Source of the DNA: Streptomyces sp. NBC_00510
GTDB taxonomy: Bacteria > Actinomycetota > Actinomycetes > Streptomycetales > Streptomycetaceae
Direction: 5' to 3'
NCBI GenBank assembly: GCA_036013505.1
Contig: CP107851.1
Span: 124,001-188,000, forward strand
DNA length: 64,000 nt
A program made the translations under genes and the position numbers. Under the pieces are notes generated by a model. The model saw only the letters and a program-made list of their open reading frames with translations. It was not told where the DNA came from and searched no databases. Below are positions 54,286 through 61,974 of the stretch, in pieces; positions within the stretch are counted from its first letter, which is position 1; every line of letters begins with the position of its first letter.

Positions 54286-54481
54286 GGGTGAGATTGCAGC
54301 GTGCGGCGATCCCGGGGATGCACCCGGGCCGGGTCGACGTGATCGGCGCCAGGGCCCTGGTACTGCTGCGGATCATGGAGCGCACGAGCGCCCGGGAGGC
54401 GTGGTCTGCGAGCACGACATCCTCGACGGCATCGCCCACAAAGCGGCAGAGGACGTCGAGCGGGATAAGCGCAAGGGCTGA
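54286..54481 (+). pseudogene. Ppx/GppA phosphatase, C-terminal remnant with frameshift
   Basis: The sequence reads RAAIPGMHPGRVDVIGARAL, then VLLRIMERTSARE, after which the frame breaks and another continues VVCEHDILDGIAHKAAEDVE. Both halves match the end of exopolyphosphatase/GppA proteins (PGMHPGRVDVIGAGA and VSEHDILDG). One base is missing near 54400. Nothing of the N-terminal two thirds is left. Confidence 0.6.
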
Positions 54482-54499
54482 CCTGCGGCAACGCACAGA

Positions 54500-54538
54500 A
54501 CAGGGCCCCGCCGGATCGGCAACCGGCGGGGGCCCTGT
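54500..54538. terminator. Long hairpin between convergent units
   Basis: ACAGGGCCCCGCCGG and CCGGCGGGGGCCCTGT pair over 15 bp with one bulged G and an 8-base loop. It lies after the D-amino-acid operon and the Ppx remnant and before the stop of the convergent AraC-type gene, so it may end transcripts from both sides. Confidence 0.75.
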
Positions 54539-54622
54539 CGTCTGCCCCGCTCACAGTCGAACGTTCCGAGCGGGGCACGGGGCGGCTCCGGTTCGCCTTC
54601 CAGCAACGTGGGCCCGGGACGG

Positions 54623-55633
54623 TCAGGGTGGTCCGTCCAAAGTGCTCTGCCGGAGATGTTTCGTTTCCGATGAGAGCCCACTCTGACCCAACCGAAAGTC
54701 GCGGGGGCTCACCCCGTACGCCGTCTTGAAGACGCGACTGAAGTGGGGTGCGCTGGCGAACCCCCACCGGTGGGCGATGGCCTCGATCGTCATGAACTGA
54801 TGCACTGGCGAAGCCAGTTCCCTCCTGCACTCTTCGAGGCGCTGCGTCCTAATCCATTCACCAAGGGTGATTCCCGCTCGGGACAGGGTCAGGTAGAGCC
54901 AGCGTACGGAAACGTTGTGCTCGGCTGCGATACGCTCGGCAGTCAGATCGAGGTCTGCCAAATGGAGGCGCACATATTCCTGAACACGCTCAAGAAGTGT
55001 GCTGTTCAGGAGCGTTCTGGCCAGGTCGTCCCCGTACAGGACCATGGTCACCACAGCCCTGATCAGGTCGACACTGGGCTCCGCGAACAGGGCGGTATCG
55101 GCTTTACCGGCAGCGCCCCGAAGACGAGCCAGCCGGGTGAAGAACGCTGCCGTGGCGCCCACGGCCGGTCGCTCCGAACTGAGTGGACCAGCCGTGATCT
55201 GATCGAGCAGGGACGGCCGCAGCCCCAGGATGTGCGTGGGAACGCTCACTAGAACTCCACGTACTGGGCCGTGGAACAAAACCTCATAGGGCTTCGCATT
55301 GTCGAGCACCATGAGATCCCCGGCTTTTATCAGTCCGTGCCTGCCCGCCTGATGGAACTGGGAGACCCCCGCTTCCCGGATAGAGACGAGAATCTGCGGC
55401 ACCATCTCCCCGTCCACCGGAGCATCAGTGCGCCGGATGCGGGTCACGTTCCAGCCGATCTCCGAGACTTTCACCGACCCGAGCGCGCTGGTGGTCGCGT
55501 GAGCCCGCTGGCGATTCGGATCCGACGGAAAGTCCACCTCTGCGCGGCCGTTGACGACGAACCCCGAGAGTTCACGGATCGCATTCGCTCGATCACCGGG
55601 AGCCATCGACGCTACGTCAAGTTCCTCTGCCAT
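54623..55633 (-). CDS. AraC-family transcription regulator
   Basis: The ATG at 55633 has AGGAGG eight bases before it, giving 336 residues. The N-terminal half is the cupin-like AraC_binding_2 type (IRRTDAPVDGEMVPQILVSI, KAGDLMVLDNAKPYEVLFHG). The C-terminal 100 residues contain two helix-turn-helix units (LTAERIAAEHNVSVRWLYLT and TIEAIAHRWGFASAPHFSRV, then FKTAYGVSPRDFR), the classic family signature. No target operon is beside it: the convergent D-amino-acid operon already has its own regulator. The inducer is unknown. Confidence 0.9.
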   Translation of the reverse strand: MAEELDVASMAPGDRANAIRELSGFVVNGRAEVDFPSDPNRQRAHATTSALGSVKVSEIGWNVTRIRRTDAPVDGEMVPQILVSIREAGVSQFHQAGRHGLIKAGDLMVLDNAKPYEVLFHGPVRGVLVSVPTHILGLRPSLLDQITAGPLSSERPAVGATAAFFTRLARLRGAAGKADTALFAEPSVDLIRAVVTMVLYGDDLARTLLNSTLLERVQEYVRLHLADLDLTAERIAAEHNVSVRWLYLTLSRAGITLGEWIRTQRLEECRRELASPVHQFMTIEAIAHRWGFASAPHFSRVFKTAYGVSPRDFRLGQSGLSSETKHLRQSTLDGPP

Positions 55634-55779
55634 GCGGGCTTCCTCCTGAACCCGTCGCGGAGCCTGCATTGGACGGCAGATTCCCACCGTACTGCGGCAA
55701 ATGATCCGTTCTTAACGGTTTTGCTGAATTTTACGCATGTATTCCGTTAGTACTTTTGCGGACCGGGGGCGGCGTTGCA

Positions 55780-55926
55780 GAACGCCCCTGAGCCGAACGG
55801 CGAGGGGCCGGGCCGTAGCGTGTTGCATCGGGCCGATTGTTCGGTGCCGGGCGGCGGATGGCTGAGCCGTCAGAGCGTCGAGACCGCCCTCGACGCGCCC
55901 GACGGCATCGCCTGGAGCATCACCTG
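55780..55926 (+). pseudogene. DUF6233-like remnant
   Basis: The frame reads GPGRSVLHRADCSVPGGGWL, then SRQSVETALDAPDGIAWSIT and a stop. The HRADC and ALD elements resemble the C-terminal part of DUF6233 proteins common in Streptomyces, without the final CxxC expected. There is no start codon in the frame. This is a weak call. Confidence 0.35.
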
Positions 55927-56235
55927 AGCAGGGTCTTTCCATCTGAGCGGGATCCGGAGGCGGTCGTGACACACCCGCCCCACGAAGTCGCCTGGCCACT
56001 GCCTACGTACCGGGTGCAACGCTCATTGAACACGTGACCGCGAACGGACGGCTGACCGGGGCTAGCCTGTACGCTTTCGCCGCTGTCGTGTCTCAGAAGC
56101 CGATGTCGTACCGCTCATGTTGAGCGTGGGTTCGACCGCTGTATCTCGGTCGGGTGATCTTCCGGCTTGCCGGGCATGAAGGCAGGGCCTCCTGCACAAC
56201 TCGTGGGTGTCGAAGTCCATGAGCAACAGGAGGCC

Positions 56236-56480
56236 GTGGTGCCGCAGTCTTCCGCGCCGTTGACCGCCGCGTCCAACTCGCATGCCCGGTCGTGTGATTG
56301 CCTCGCGCACGCGTACGCCAACGCGGCCGATCGTCCGCAACGCGTTCCATCGGATATGACGGACGCCGAGTGGGCCGTGGTGCGGGAGTTGCTGCCGGTG
56401 CCGGGGTGGCTGGAGGGCAGGGGCGGGCAGCCGGAGGCGTACTGCCACCGGCAGATGGTCGACGCGGTCCGCTATCTGGT
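56236..56480 (+). pseudogene. IS5-type transposase, N-terminal fragment
   Basis: The translation holds DMTDAEWAVVRELLPVPGWL, then GGQPEAYCHRQMVDAVRYLV, the start of IS5-family transposases with the usual TDxEW and VDAIRY elements. At about 56480 it changes abruptly to an HNH-nuclease fragment. The catalytic region is absent. Confidence 0.75.
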
Positions 56481-56539
56481 CCTACGTCGACGGGCCGTCC
56501 GGACTGGACATCGACCACGTCGTGCCCCTCGCGGAGGCC
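56480..56539 (+). pseudogene. HNH nuclease, 20-residue core fragment
   Basis: The piece reads SYVDGPSGLDIDHVVPLAEA, the DH-containing core of secreted HNH (DUF1524-like) nucleases. It is fused on the left to an IS5 transposase stub and on the right to unrelated sequence. The part that should come next (GASQWTAAQRQAYANDL) lies at 63273 on the same strand. Confidence 0.65.
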
Positions 56540-56896
56540 CGTCGAGGAGGGATCTTCACTGGTCCAGATGCCGCCGAGCGACGGGAACACAGATGACGCT
56601 TCGTAGCGGGTCAGGGAGGCCCGAGGTCGGTGCTGCATCACCCGCCCGAGCAACCCACACGACGATCGACGAAAACGTCGAAAGTCGAGCTGGAGGAACG
56701 AGAAACCCATGGTGAGCGCCTTGCACCTGCGGCAAGCGCAGCGCCGGAGGTCGCGCCGACTTCCGAGAGCCGACCCGTCGACAGCGGCTGAATTTGGACT
56801 CTGCCAAACGATCGTGTCCACGACATAATGCCGCCTGGTCTTCGAAGTGCCGGCGGGGAACGGGAGCGCCGGAGACGAATCGAGAGGGGAACGCGC

Positions 56897-57301
56897 ATGT
56901 CAGCACGTCGGATCCTTGCAACCCTGGCCGCCGCGGTTCTGGCGGCTGGTGGACTCACTGCCATGACCACCACGCCAGCCAGCGCAGCAACCTGCCTGGG
57001 TACTGCCAAGAGCTTCAATCCCGTCGACAACGGGAACGAATACGTGTGGCCCACATCCGGATACGCCTACGCCACGTCCAACTGCAACGACATCAACGTC
57101 AAGCCGTCCATCGCAGCCGGCGGCGGGTTCGACTTCGTGCCCGTGCGCACCTGCTTCTACCCCACGAGCGGCAGCTCCTACTGCAATGCCTACCGCGACA
57201 TCACAGTCGGAACCTGGAGTCTGGCAGCCACCGACGTCAAGGACGGCACCAGATTCATAGTGCAATTCGCGTGGAGCACCAAGGGATCGATCGCCTACTG
57301 A
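56897..57301 (+). CDS. Small secreted protein, 134 aa
   Basis: The ATG at 56897 follows GAGAGGGG. A clear signal peptide, MSARRILATLAAAVLAAGGL then TAMTTTPASA, ends with an Ala-x-Ala cleavage site before ATCLG. The mature 100 residues are neutral and beta-rich with four cysteines (TCLGT, SNCND, RTCFY, SYCNA), which probably form two disulfides. There is no known catalytic motif. Similar small exported proteins are common in Streptomyces and may act as toxins, inhibitors or surface factors. It has its own transcription unit. Confidence 0.75.
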   Translation: MSARRILATLAAAVLAAGGLTAMTTTPASAATCLGTAKSFNPVDNGNEYVWPTSGYAYATSNCNDINVKPSIAAGGGFDFVPVRTCFYPTSGSSYCNAYRDITVGTWSLAATDVKDGTRFIVQFAWSTKGSIAY

Positions 57302-57410
57302 CCTGACTCGTGCTGCTCTCCACGAGAGGCTCCGGCGCATCACACGCGCTGGAGCCCTTCGCCCAAGCTGCCGTCTGCACGACGTTGATACCGGCTTTTC
57401 GCCACTCGCG

Positions 57411-57809
57411 TCACAAGTAACCGGCGGAGGAGGCCAGCGACTTGTCCCTGGTCAAGCCGAGTCCTCCACTGACATCACGGTGGCGATCACGACTATCAAC
57501 CACGACGCTGTCGCCCCGCGTGACCTCCTCCTCGACCCCGCCTGCCCGGCCGATGTCCACCAGGTCCTTCCCCGCCGCCCGGGCGGCGGGGACGAACCCG
57601 CGACGCAGGGAGTGGGAGCGCCACAAGCCTTCGACGTTGGCTGTGTCGGCTGCGGTCTCAATGACGTCGGATGCGGCGTCGGTCGTCATGCGCCCGGTCG
57701 GGTCTCCGATCTGCTGGCCCCGGCAGGTAGTAGGCGAGGCGATGCTGCCGTGCCTGTCGACGGGCTTCTCGGGCCCGGACGCACGAAAGCCCCCTCGCCG
57801 GCACATCAC
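57411..57809 (-). pseudogene. Tyrosine recombinase, degenerate C-terminal relic
   Basis: The frame contains TANVEGLWRSHSLRRGFVPA with ARAAGKDLVDIGRAGG, matching the HxLRRGF box and following helix of tyrosine-type integrases. The N-terminal domain is absent, the catalytic tyrosine region is scrambled, and no usable start is present. It is a sign that an integrative element once inserted near here. Confidence 0.55.
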
Positions 57810-57836
57810 CCGGCAGGGGGCATCGCTACAGCGCAG

Positions 57837-58334
57837 TCAGTTGCCGTTACGGATCATGTCCAGTCGCTCGTTCATCGCGTCAACGTGATTCGTGCCGATC
57901 TTCAGCTCCGCCGTCATCTGGTTGATCTCATCCACATCCATCGAGACGGCGCCGTTCGTGCAGTGCGTAGCTGCCGAATTGAGATGCTCCAAGGCGAGGC
58001 CCCACGATGATGCCGCCTTCGCATCGGGCATGGGCTGACCGCCCTGGATGGTCTCGACATCTGATGTGAGTTTTGCGCACGACTCGGCAAGCTCGTCCAG
58101 GTCCGTGGCGCCCATGTGTGAGATTACGTCATCAAGGTCGTCGCTGATCGTGTCGAGATGATCCTGGCCTCCGTCGTCAAACCAGGCGTTCAGCTTCTCG
58201 GCCTTGGTGGGCGCGCTGGTGGCGGCTGAAGGGCTGGGTGCGGATGCCTCTGTCGTGGTGCTGCTACCGATGCCGCAGGCGGTGAGCGCGGCGGCAAGCA
58301 GGCAGGCGGCGATGGTTGTACCGATGTGGCGCAT
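57837..58334 (-). CDS. Lipoprotein of unknown function, 165 aa
   Basis: The ATG at 58334 follows GGGGG by four bases. The signal ends in the lipobox LTAC (MRHIGTTIAACLLAAALTAC), so the mature protein is lipid-anchored outside the membrane. A Ser/Thr/Ala-rich linker follows, then an acidic helical domain (GGQDHLDTISDDLDDVISHM, SCAKLTSDVETIQGG, LEHLNSAATHCTNGAVSM) with two cysteines. I recognise no family. It may be a small surface or scavenging protein. It is monocistronic, with its stop 28 bp from the integrase relic. Confidence 0.75.
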   Translation of the reverse strand: MRHIGTTIAACLLAAALTACGIGSSTTTEASAPSPSAATSAPTKAEKLNAWFDDGGQDHLDTISDDLDDVISHMGATDLDELAESCAKLTSDVETIQGGQPMPDAKAASSWGLALEHLNSAATHCTNGAVSMDVDEINQMTAELKIGTNHVDAMNERLDMIRNGN

Positions 58335-58437
58335 TGATCCCCCAAGGGCGTGTGGAGGCCCATTTGACCTGATCGTCCGGACTATCGAGGGCCGTGTTGC
58401 TGATTTGTGACGAATGCCCTGGTCTCGGGCATGGCTG

Positions 58438-58472
58438 TGCCCGGCCGCCATGGGGTGTGGCCGGGCATTTTT
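58438..58472 (+). terminator. Orphan intrinsic terminator
   Basis: TGCCCGGCC and GGCCGGGCA pair over 9 bp around a 12-base loop and are followed directly by TTTTT. This is the best T-run terminator in the window and faces the plus strand, yet no plus-strand gene ends before it. Confidence 0.8.
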
Positions 58473-58930
58473 CGTCAGGCGGTGAATTGTCAATAGATGA
58501 CGACGCGGCCCCGGACAGGGGCACACTCTTGTGCGCGACGCGGGCCGCTGCGCCTCGCTGCTGTACGTCCCCCGGCACGCGCCGGGCATACAGCTCCGCG
58601 GTTGACGTCGACGGCTCCTCCTCGTCCCCGCCCTCCGCAACCTCCTCCTCGTCGTACTCCTCGAGGTCGTCCTCCTCGGCCTCGGACTCGTCGCCCGGGA
58701 CTCACTCCCACTGGCCCGCGCACCGTTCCGGCGCGCCTCCGCACGCAGTGCCTCGTCCGCCTGATAGCCGGCCAGGGCGCGCTCCACGTACATCTGGGCC
58801 GTCGTCCTGTCTGCAGGCCGCTCGGGCGCAGGCTCGGCAGCCCGGGCTTCGCCCTTCGCGCGGAGCCGCTCGGCGTGTATCGCCGCCGAGTCACGGACGG
58901 ACGGGTCTCGGTGGTTCTTGATCGCGGGGT
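58460..58930 (-). pseudogene. Element-type hypothetical gene, frameshifted
   Basis: The first frame reads KNHRDPSVRDSAAIHAERLR, then TTAQMYVERALAGYQADEAL, a charged helical protein. Near 58700 the frame breaks; another continues DESEAEEDDLEEYDEEEVAE, then STAELYARRVPGDVQQRGAA. The acidic run fits a single protein once the shift is repaired. I do not know the family; the style is that of plasmid or element proteins. Confidence 0.45.
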
Positions 58931-59029
58931 TGCAGCATGGTGGGTGCCTCCTGGGAGCGGTTGTCTCCGGTGTTCAGCATCCGAGGGTGTTCAGGCTGCA
59001 GTGTGGCCGTCATCTTGCTGGGGCGGCAG

Positions 59030-59197
59030 GGCGCGGGCGGGCGCGGTCGGCTTCCACGAGTGCGCAGGTGGGTGCGCCTACAGGTGCCAGCCGGCCTCCG
59101 CGTGGGCACGGTGGATCAGGCGGGAAGCCAGCAGGTTGCCGCGGCCGGCGGCAACCATCGCGGTGTCGTCCAGGACCAGGTGCACGACCTGGTTCAC
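59030..59197 (-). pseudogene. PIN-like toxin, second copy, frameshifted
   Basis: The GTG at 59197 overlaps the RHH stop. The product reads VNQVVHLVLDDTAMVAAGRG, then NLLASRLIHRAHAEAGWHL and a stop at 59078. Two extra bases there explain it: the other frame continues APTCALVEADRARP as the family should. So the toxin copy is dead by a small insertion. Beyond about 59030 the likeness ends. Confidence 0.6.
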
Positions 59198-59425
59198 CGG
59201 CCGGTGGCCCGGGTCAGGCGGCGGTCGAGTTCGGCGTCCAGGTCGTACTGCTCGGCAGGAGTGGGGGCGTAGCCGTTCCAGGCATTCAGGACGGCCAGGG
59301 CCTGCTCGGCGCGCTCGGCCCGCTCGGCGGGGGTCAGCAGCGTGTCGGCCAGGCGGGCCAGGTAGGCCCGCAGCGACAAGCCCTCGGCCGCCGTGATCTC
59401 CGCGAGCCGTTCCCGGGCCTCGGCA
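59194..59425 (-). pseudogene. RHH antitoxin, second copy without its N-terminus
   Basis: From 59425 leftward the sequence follows the intact RHH gene (27575-27809), encoding ERLAEITAAEGLSLRAYLAR and the C-terminal tail. The first ten codons, which hold the DNA-contacting strand, are missing and replaced by unrelated sequence; homology stops at exactly the base matching 27809. A hybrid start further upstream is conceivable but has no ribosome site. Confidence 0.7.
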
Positions 59426-59729
59426 CCTTTTGTGATGGCGCACCCCAGCATGAGGGGTAGGGGTACGTAAAGACCACTCATCCCGTCCGGCGTCTCCGAA
59501 ACCGGCTCCGGCCTCCAACGCCATAGCCGCCCCTTCACAGACACCTGAGAACCTGCCGCCACCCATCATGGCAATCACCGACCAGCAGCCAACTGCCCGA
59601 TGCCGCCGCCGGGCGCGAGCAGACAGGCGAACCCAGCGACCGCCTCCGGCGACAGCTTCCGGCACCCACCCGACGGCCGACTGACGGCGACACCGCAGGT
59701 GGGCTCCGTCGCCGGTCAGCCCCACGACA

Positions 59730-60539
59730 GTGGGGAAATTCAGGGAGCAGGTCTGTCCCATCCCCGAGCGAAGGGAGAGGATCTTCAAGGCTCTGGCTGC
59801 AGCTTCCCTGACGATCTTGAAGACGCGCGGCATTACCGGAATGCTGACGCGTGTGGGGAGCAATGTTGCACGAAGGTGGGCGTTGGTCCAGGACGCCGTC
59901 GGGCGGGTGTTGTCACAACCCGTGTCGCGCCTGGTAGCCGACAAGCCTCGCATCCCTGTTGAGGTTGCCGATCGATGGGACATACCAGAGAGCGACCGAG
60001 TTGCCCTGCGCGAGTGGGGTTTGCCACAGATGCAAACCTTCACACCCCACTATGCCGGTACGTTCCCCACTCTCCTGCCCAACCGGGCAGGCAAGCACGA
60101 GCGCCGCCTGGTCAAGGACGGACAACAACTCTACGACCTGGGGCATTGGGGGACCGACCCGAGTAGCTGCGTGGCCGGTGTTGTTCCCGGAGAGGGCCGG
60201 GTGCTGTGTCTTCTCCCCGCGCCGATCACCGTTGACGATCTGCCGGAGGTTCTTCGGCCGTACAACCTGGGGCTTCGCAAGCCCGCGGTCTCCTTCTTCA
60301 GCTCCTCCGTCGCACAGTACGTCGAGACGGCCTGCCGGTGGCATGCGGCCCTACAGATCCTCCAGCAGATCGAGGAGCCTGAGTTCCTGACGGGAGAGGC
60401 GGAATACGTACGCCACCACGACCGTCTCTACTCGCTCGTGGAGCTTGTAGTGGATGCGGTAGGACGCATCGATCCAGCGGCGAACGCCGAACACCAAACC
60501 TCAGTCTGGATCGAACTGATCCGCCAGAACTCGGTGTGA
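59730..60539 (+). CDS. SUKH-4-like immunity protein
   Basis: The frame encodes up to 269 residues; the family core begins around residue 85 (IPESDRVALREWGLPQMQTF) and continues LYDLGHWGTDPSSCVAGVVP, then RKPAVSFFSSSVAQYVETAC, all in keeping with the SUKH-4 fold. SUKH proteins neutralise nuclease or other polymorphic toxins. The first 80 residues are basic and unlikely to belong to the domain, so the true start may be one of several GTG codons near 59907-59930. No toxin gene is nearby. It is convergent with the isomerase-like gene. Confidence 0.6.
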   Translation: MGKFREQVCPIPERRERIFKALAAASLTILKTRGITGMLTRVGSNVARRWALVQDAVGRVLSQPVSRLVADKPRIPVEVADRWDIPESDRVALREWGLPQMQTFTPHYAGTFPTLLPNRAGKHERRLVKDGQQLYDLGHWGTDPSSCVAGVVPGEGRVLCLLPAPITVDDLPEVLRPYNLGLRKPAVSFFSSSVAQYVETACRWHAALQILQQIEEPEFLTGEAEYVRHHDRLYSLVELVVDAVGRIDPAANAEHQTSVWIELIRQNSV

Positions 60540-60607
60540 TGACGAACCGCACTCCCCCGAGTCGTGTCTTACTGGCTCGAGGCGCGGCCAACCGCCCCCG
60601 CTACGTT

Positions 60608-61408
60608 CTACTTCTCCTCCGGCTCCCAGGCGCGGAGCAGGTCGAGCAGCCCTGCGTCTCCGTCAACGTGCAAGGAGTCGGCCTGGATCCGGTCGTACAG
60701 GTAGAGGACCAGCTCACTGGCCGTACCGTGGACGGAGGCGCCGGCTGCGTCCGAGTCTTCGCCGGTCGCGGCGGTGGGCGCGGGAATGCAGGTGGTGCGT
60801 GCACCGTCGCCGTCGACGGTGAGGCGCCAGGAGCGGCCCTCGGCGGCGTGGAAGTCGAAGGCCGTGGGCTTGTGGGGCCAGGCACTCGGCGTTGCGCAGA
60901 CGGTGAACAGGAACTCCTCCACACCGTCGAGCGCCAGCTCGACCGGCAGCGGCTGCGTGGCGCCCCCGGCGAGCTGGGCATCGTAGGTGTGCACCGCGGT
61001 CTCCTGGACCCGGTGTCGGGCAGTGCCGCCGGCGGTCTGCGGTGATTGCGACGCGGGCCACCACGTCCAGCAACCGCTCTCCGGTCCCGCCGCGCGCAAG
61101 GCGCCCAGCAGAAGCTGCGTCGACGCGTCCAGCCAGGCCAGCAGGGCCTCACGCTCCTGCGGCACTTCCAGCGCGGCGCGGGCGGCGACGGCCTCGGCCG
61201 GGGGAGCGTCGGCAGACCCCGCGTCGACGATGGCAGCCCAGAAACGGTCTCCCCCACCCAGGTGCTTCACCAGATCGAACAGCGTCCACCCGGGGCAGGT
61301 CGGCACCTGCGCGTCGAGACCGGGCGCGGCGGCGACCACGGCGCGGAAGGCGGTCGACCGTTCATCGATCAGTTGCAACAGGTCAGGGAACTCAAGATTC
61401 TTTGCCAC
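60608..61408 (-). CDS. Mycothiol-dependent maleylpyruvate isomerase family protein
   Basis: This 266-residue protein has the DinB/MDMPI helical fold: PGLDAQVPTCPGWTLFDLVK with HLGGGDRFW near the start and HRVQETAVHTYDAQLAGGAT in the middle, which carry the His, Glu, His zinc ligands. The C-terminal sheet (HGTASELVLYLYDRIQADSL) is also typical. Streptomyces have many such proteins that use mycothiol for detoxification; few have known substrates. The gene stands alone and is not in a gentisate cluster, so true maleylpyruvate activity is unlikely. Confidence 0.85.
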   Translation of the reverse strand: MAKNLEFPDLLQLIDERSTAFRAVVAAAPGLDAQVPTCPGWTLFDLVKHLGGGDRFWAAIVDAGSADAPPAEAVAARAALEVPQEREALLAWLDASTQLLLGALRAAGPESGCWTWWPASQSPQTAGGTARHRVQETAVHTYDAQLAGGATQPLPVELALDGVEEFLFTVCATPSAWPHKPTAFDFHAAEGRSWRLTVDGDGARTTCIPAPTAATGEDSDAAGASVHGTASELVLYLYDRIQADSLHVDGDAGLLDLLRAWEPEEK

Positions 61409-61541
61409 GCCGGATGTCTATCACCGTGCTCCGGTGATCGGACAGCGATTTTCACAGTCGCCGCCGGTTGGCGATTGCGGACGTCCTCGCCTCCCACCGG
61501 ACGTGTCGTACCCGGCACAGGTAGTGACAGTGCCGCCCACA

Positions 61542-61711
61542 TCAGATCGAGCTGAGGCTGATCTCGAGCGGGAAAGGAACTGCGGTCTTCACGATGTCGG
61601 TGAAGACATCGCCGTCGCGGTAGAGCCCGGCGGCTGGATCGATCACGTAGGTATACACCAGGGGTACTCCGTTGGCTGTCTGCTCCACACGCCAGTAATC
61701 ACAGCCCGATC
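61542..61711 (-). pseudogene. Uma2-type gene, C-terminal fragment
   Basis: The frame reads DYWRVEQTANGVPLVYTYVI, then YRDGDVFTDIVKTAVPFPLE and ends with the stop at 61542. This is the usual tail of Streptomyces Uma2 proteins. The catalytic part is missing; at about 61712 the sequence changes to an integrase tail on the other strand. Confidence 0.65.
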
Positions 61712-61893
61712 GCTTACGAGCGAGCCTCGTCCAACTCGCCCAGGACACGCCCCCAGCCGTCCTCGCCCCCATGCTCGGCCTCCACACCAACACCCTGGTG
61801 AAGTGGCGCCGCCGCGCCGCCACCGACTGGACCCCCTACCTCGAAGCCCGTAGCACCAGCCGGGCACCGGGAGACGATACGACCGGGCCCTGA
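61712..61893 (+). pseudogene. Integrase C-terminal tail
   Basis: The frame encodes SLVQLAQDTPPAVLAPMLGL, then HTNTLVKWRRRAATDWTPYL and a short tail. This is the ending of many Streptomyces tyrosine recombinases and related element proteins (LADLLGL, then a W-R/T-rich helix). No catalytic residues remain. It abuts the Uma2 fragment directly. Confidence 0.5.
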
Positions 61894-61974
61894 TGGCCTG
61901 GCCGTTGCCCCACTCCGTTCCTTCTCCAGGTCAGGCGCCGTCTTCAAGGGGTCCGGGATTGTCCGTCGCCTCCC

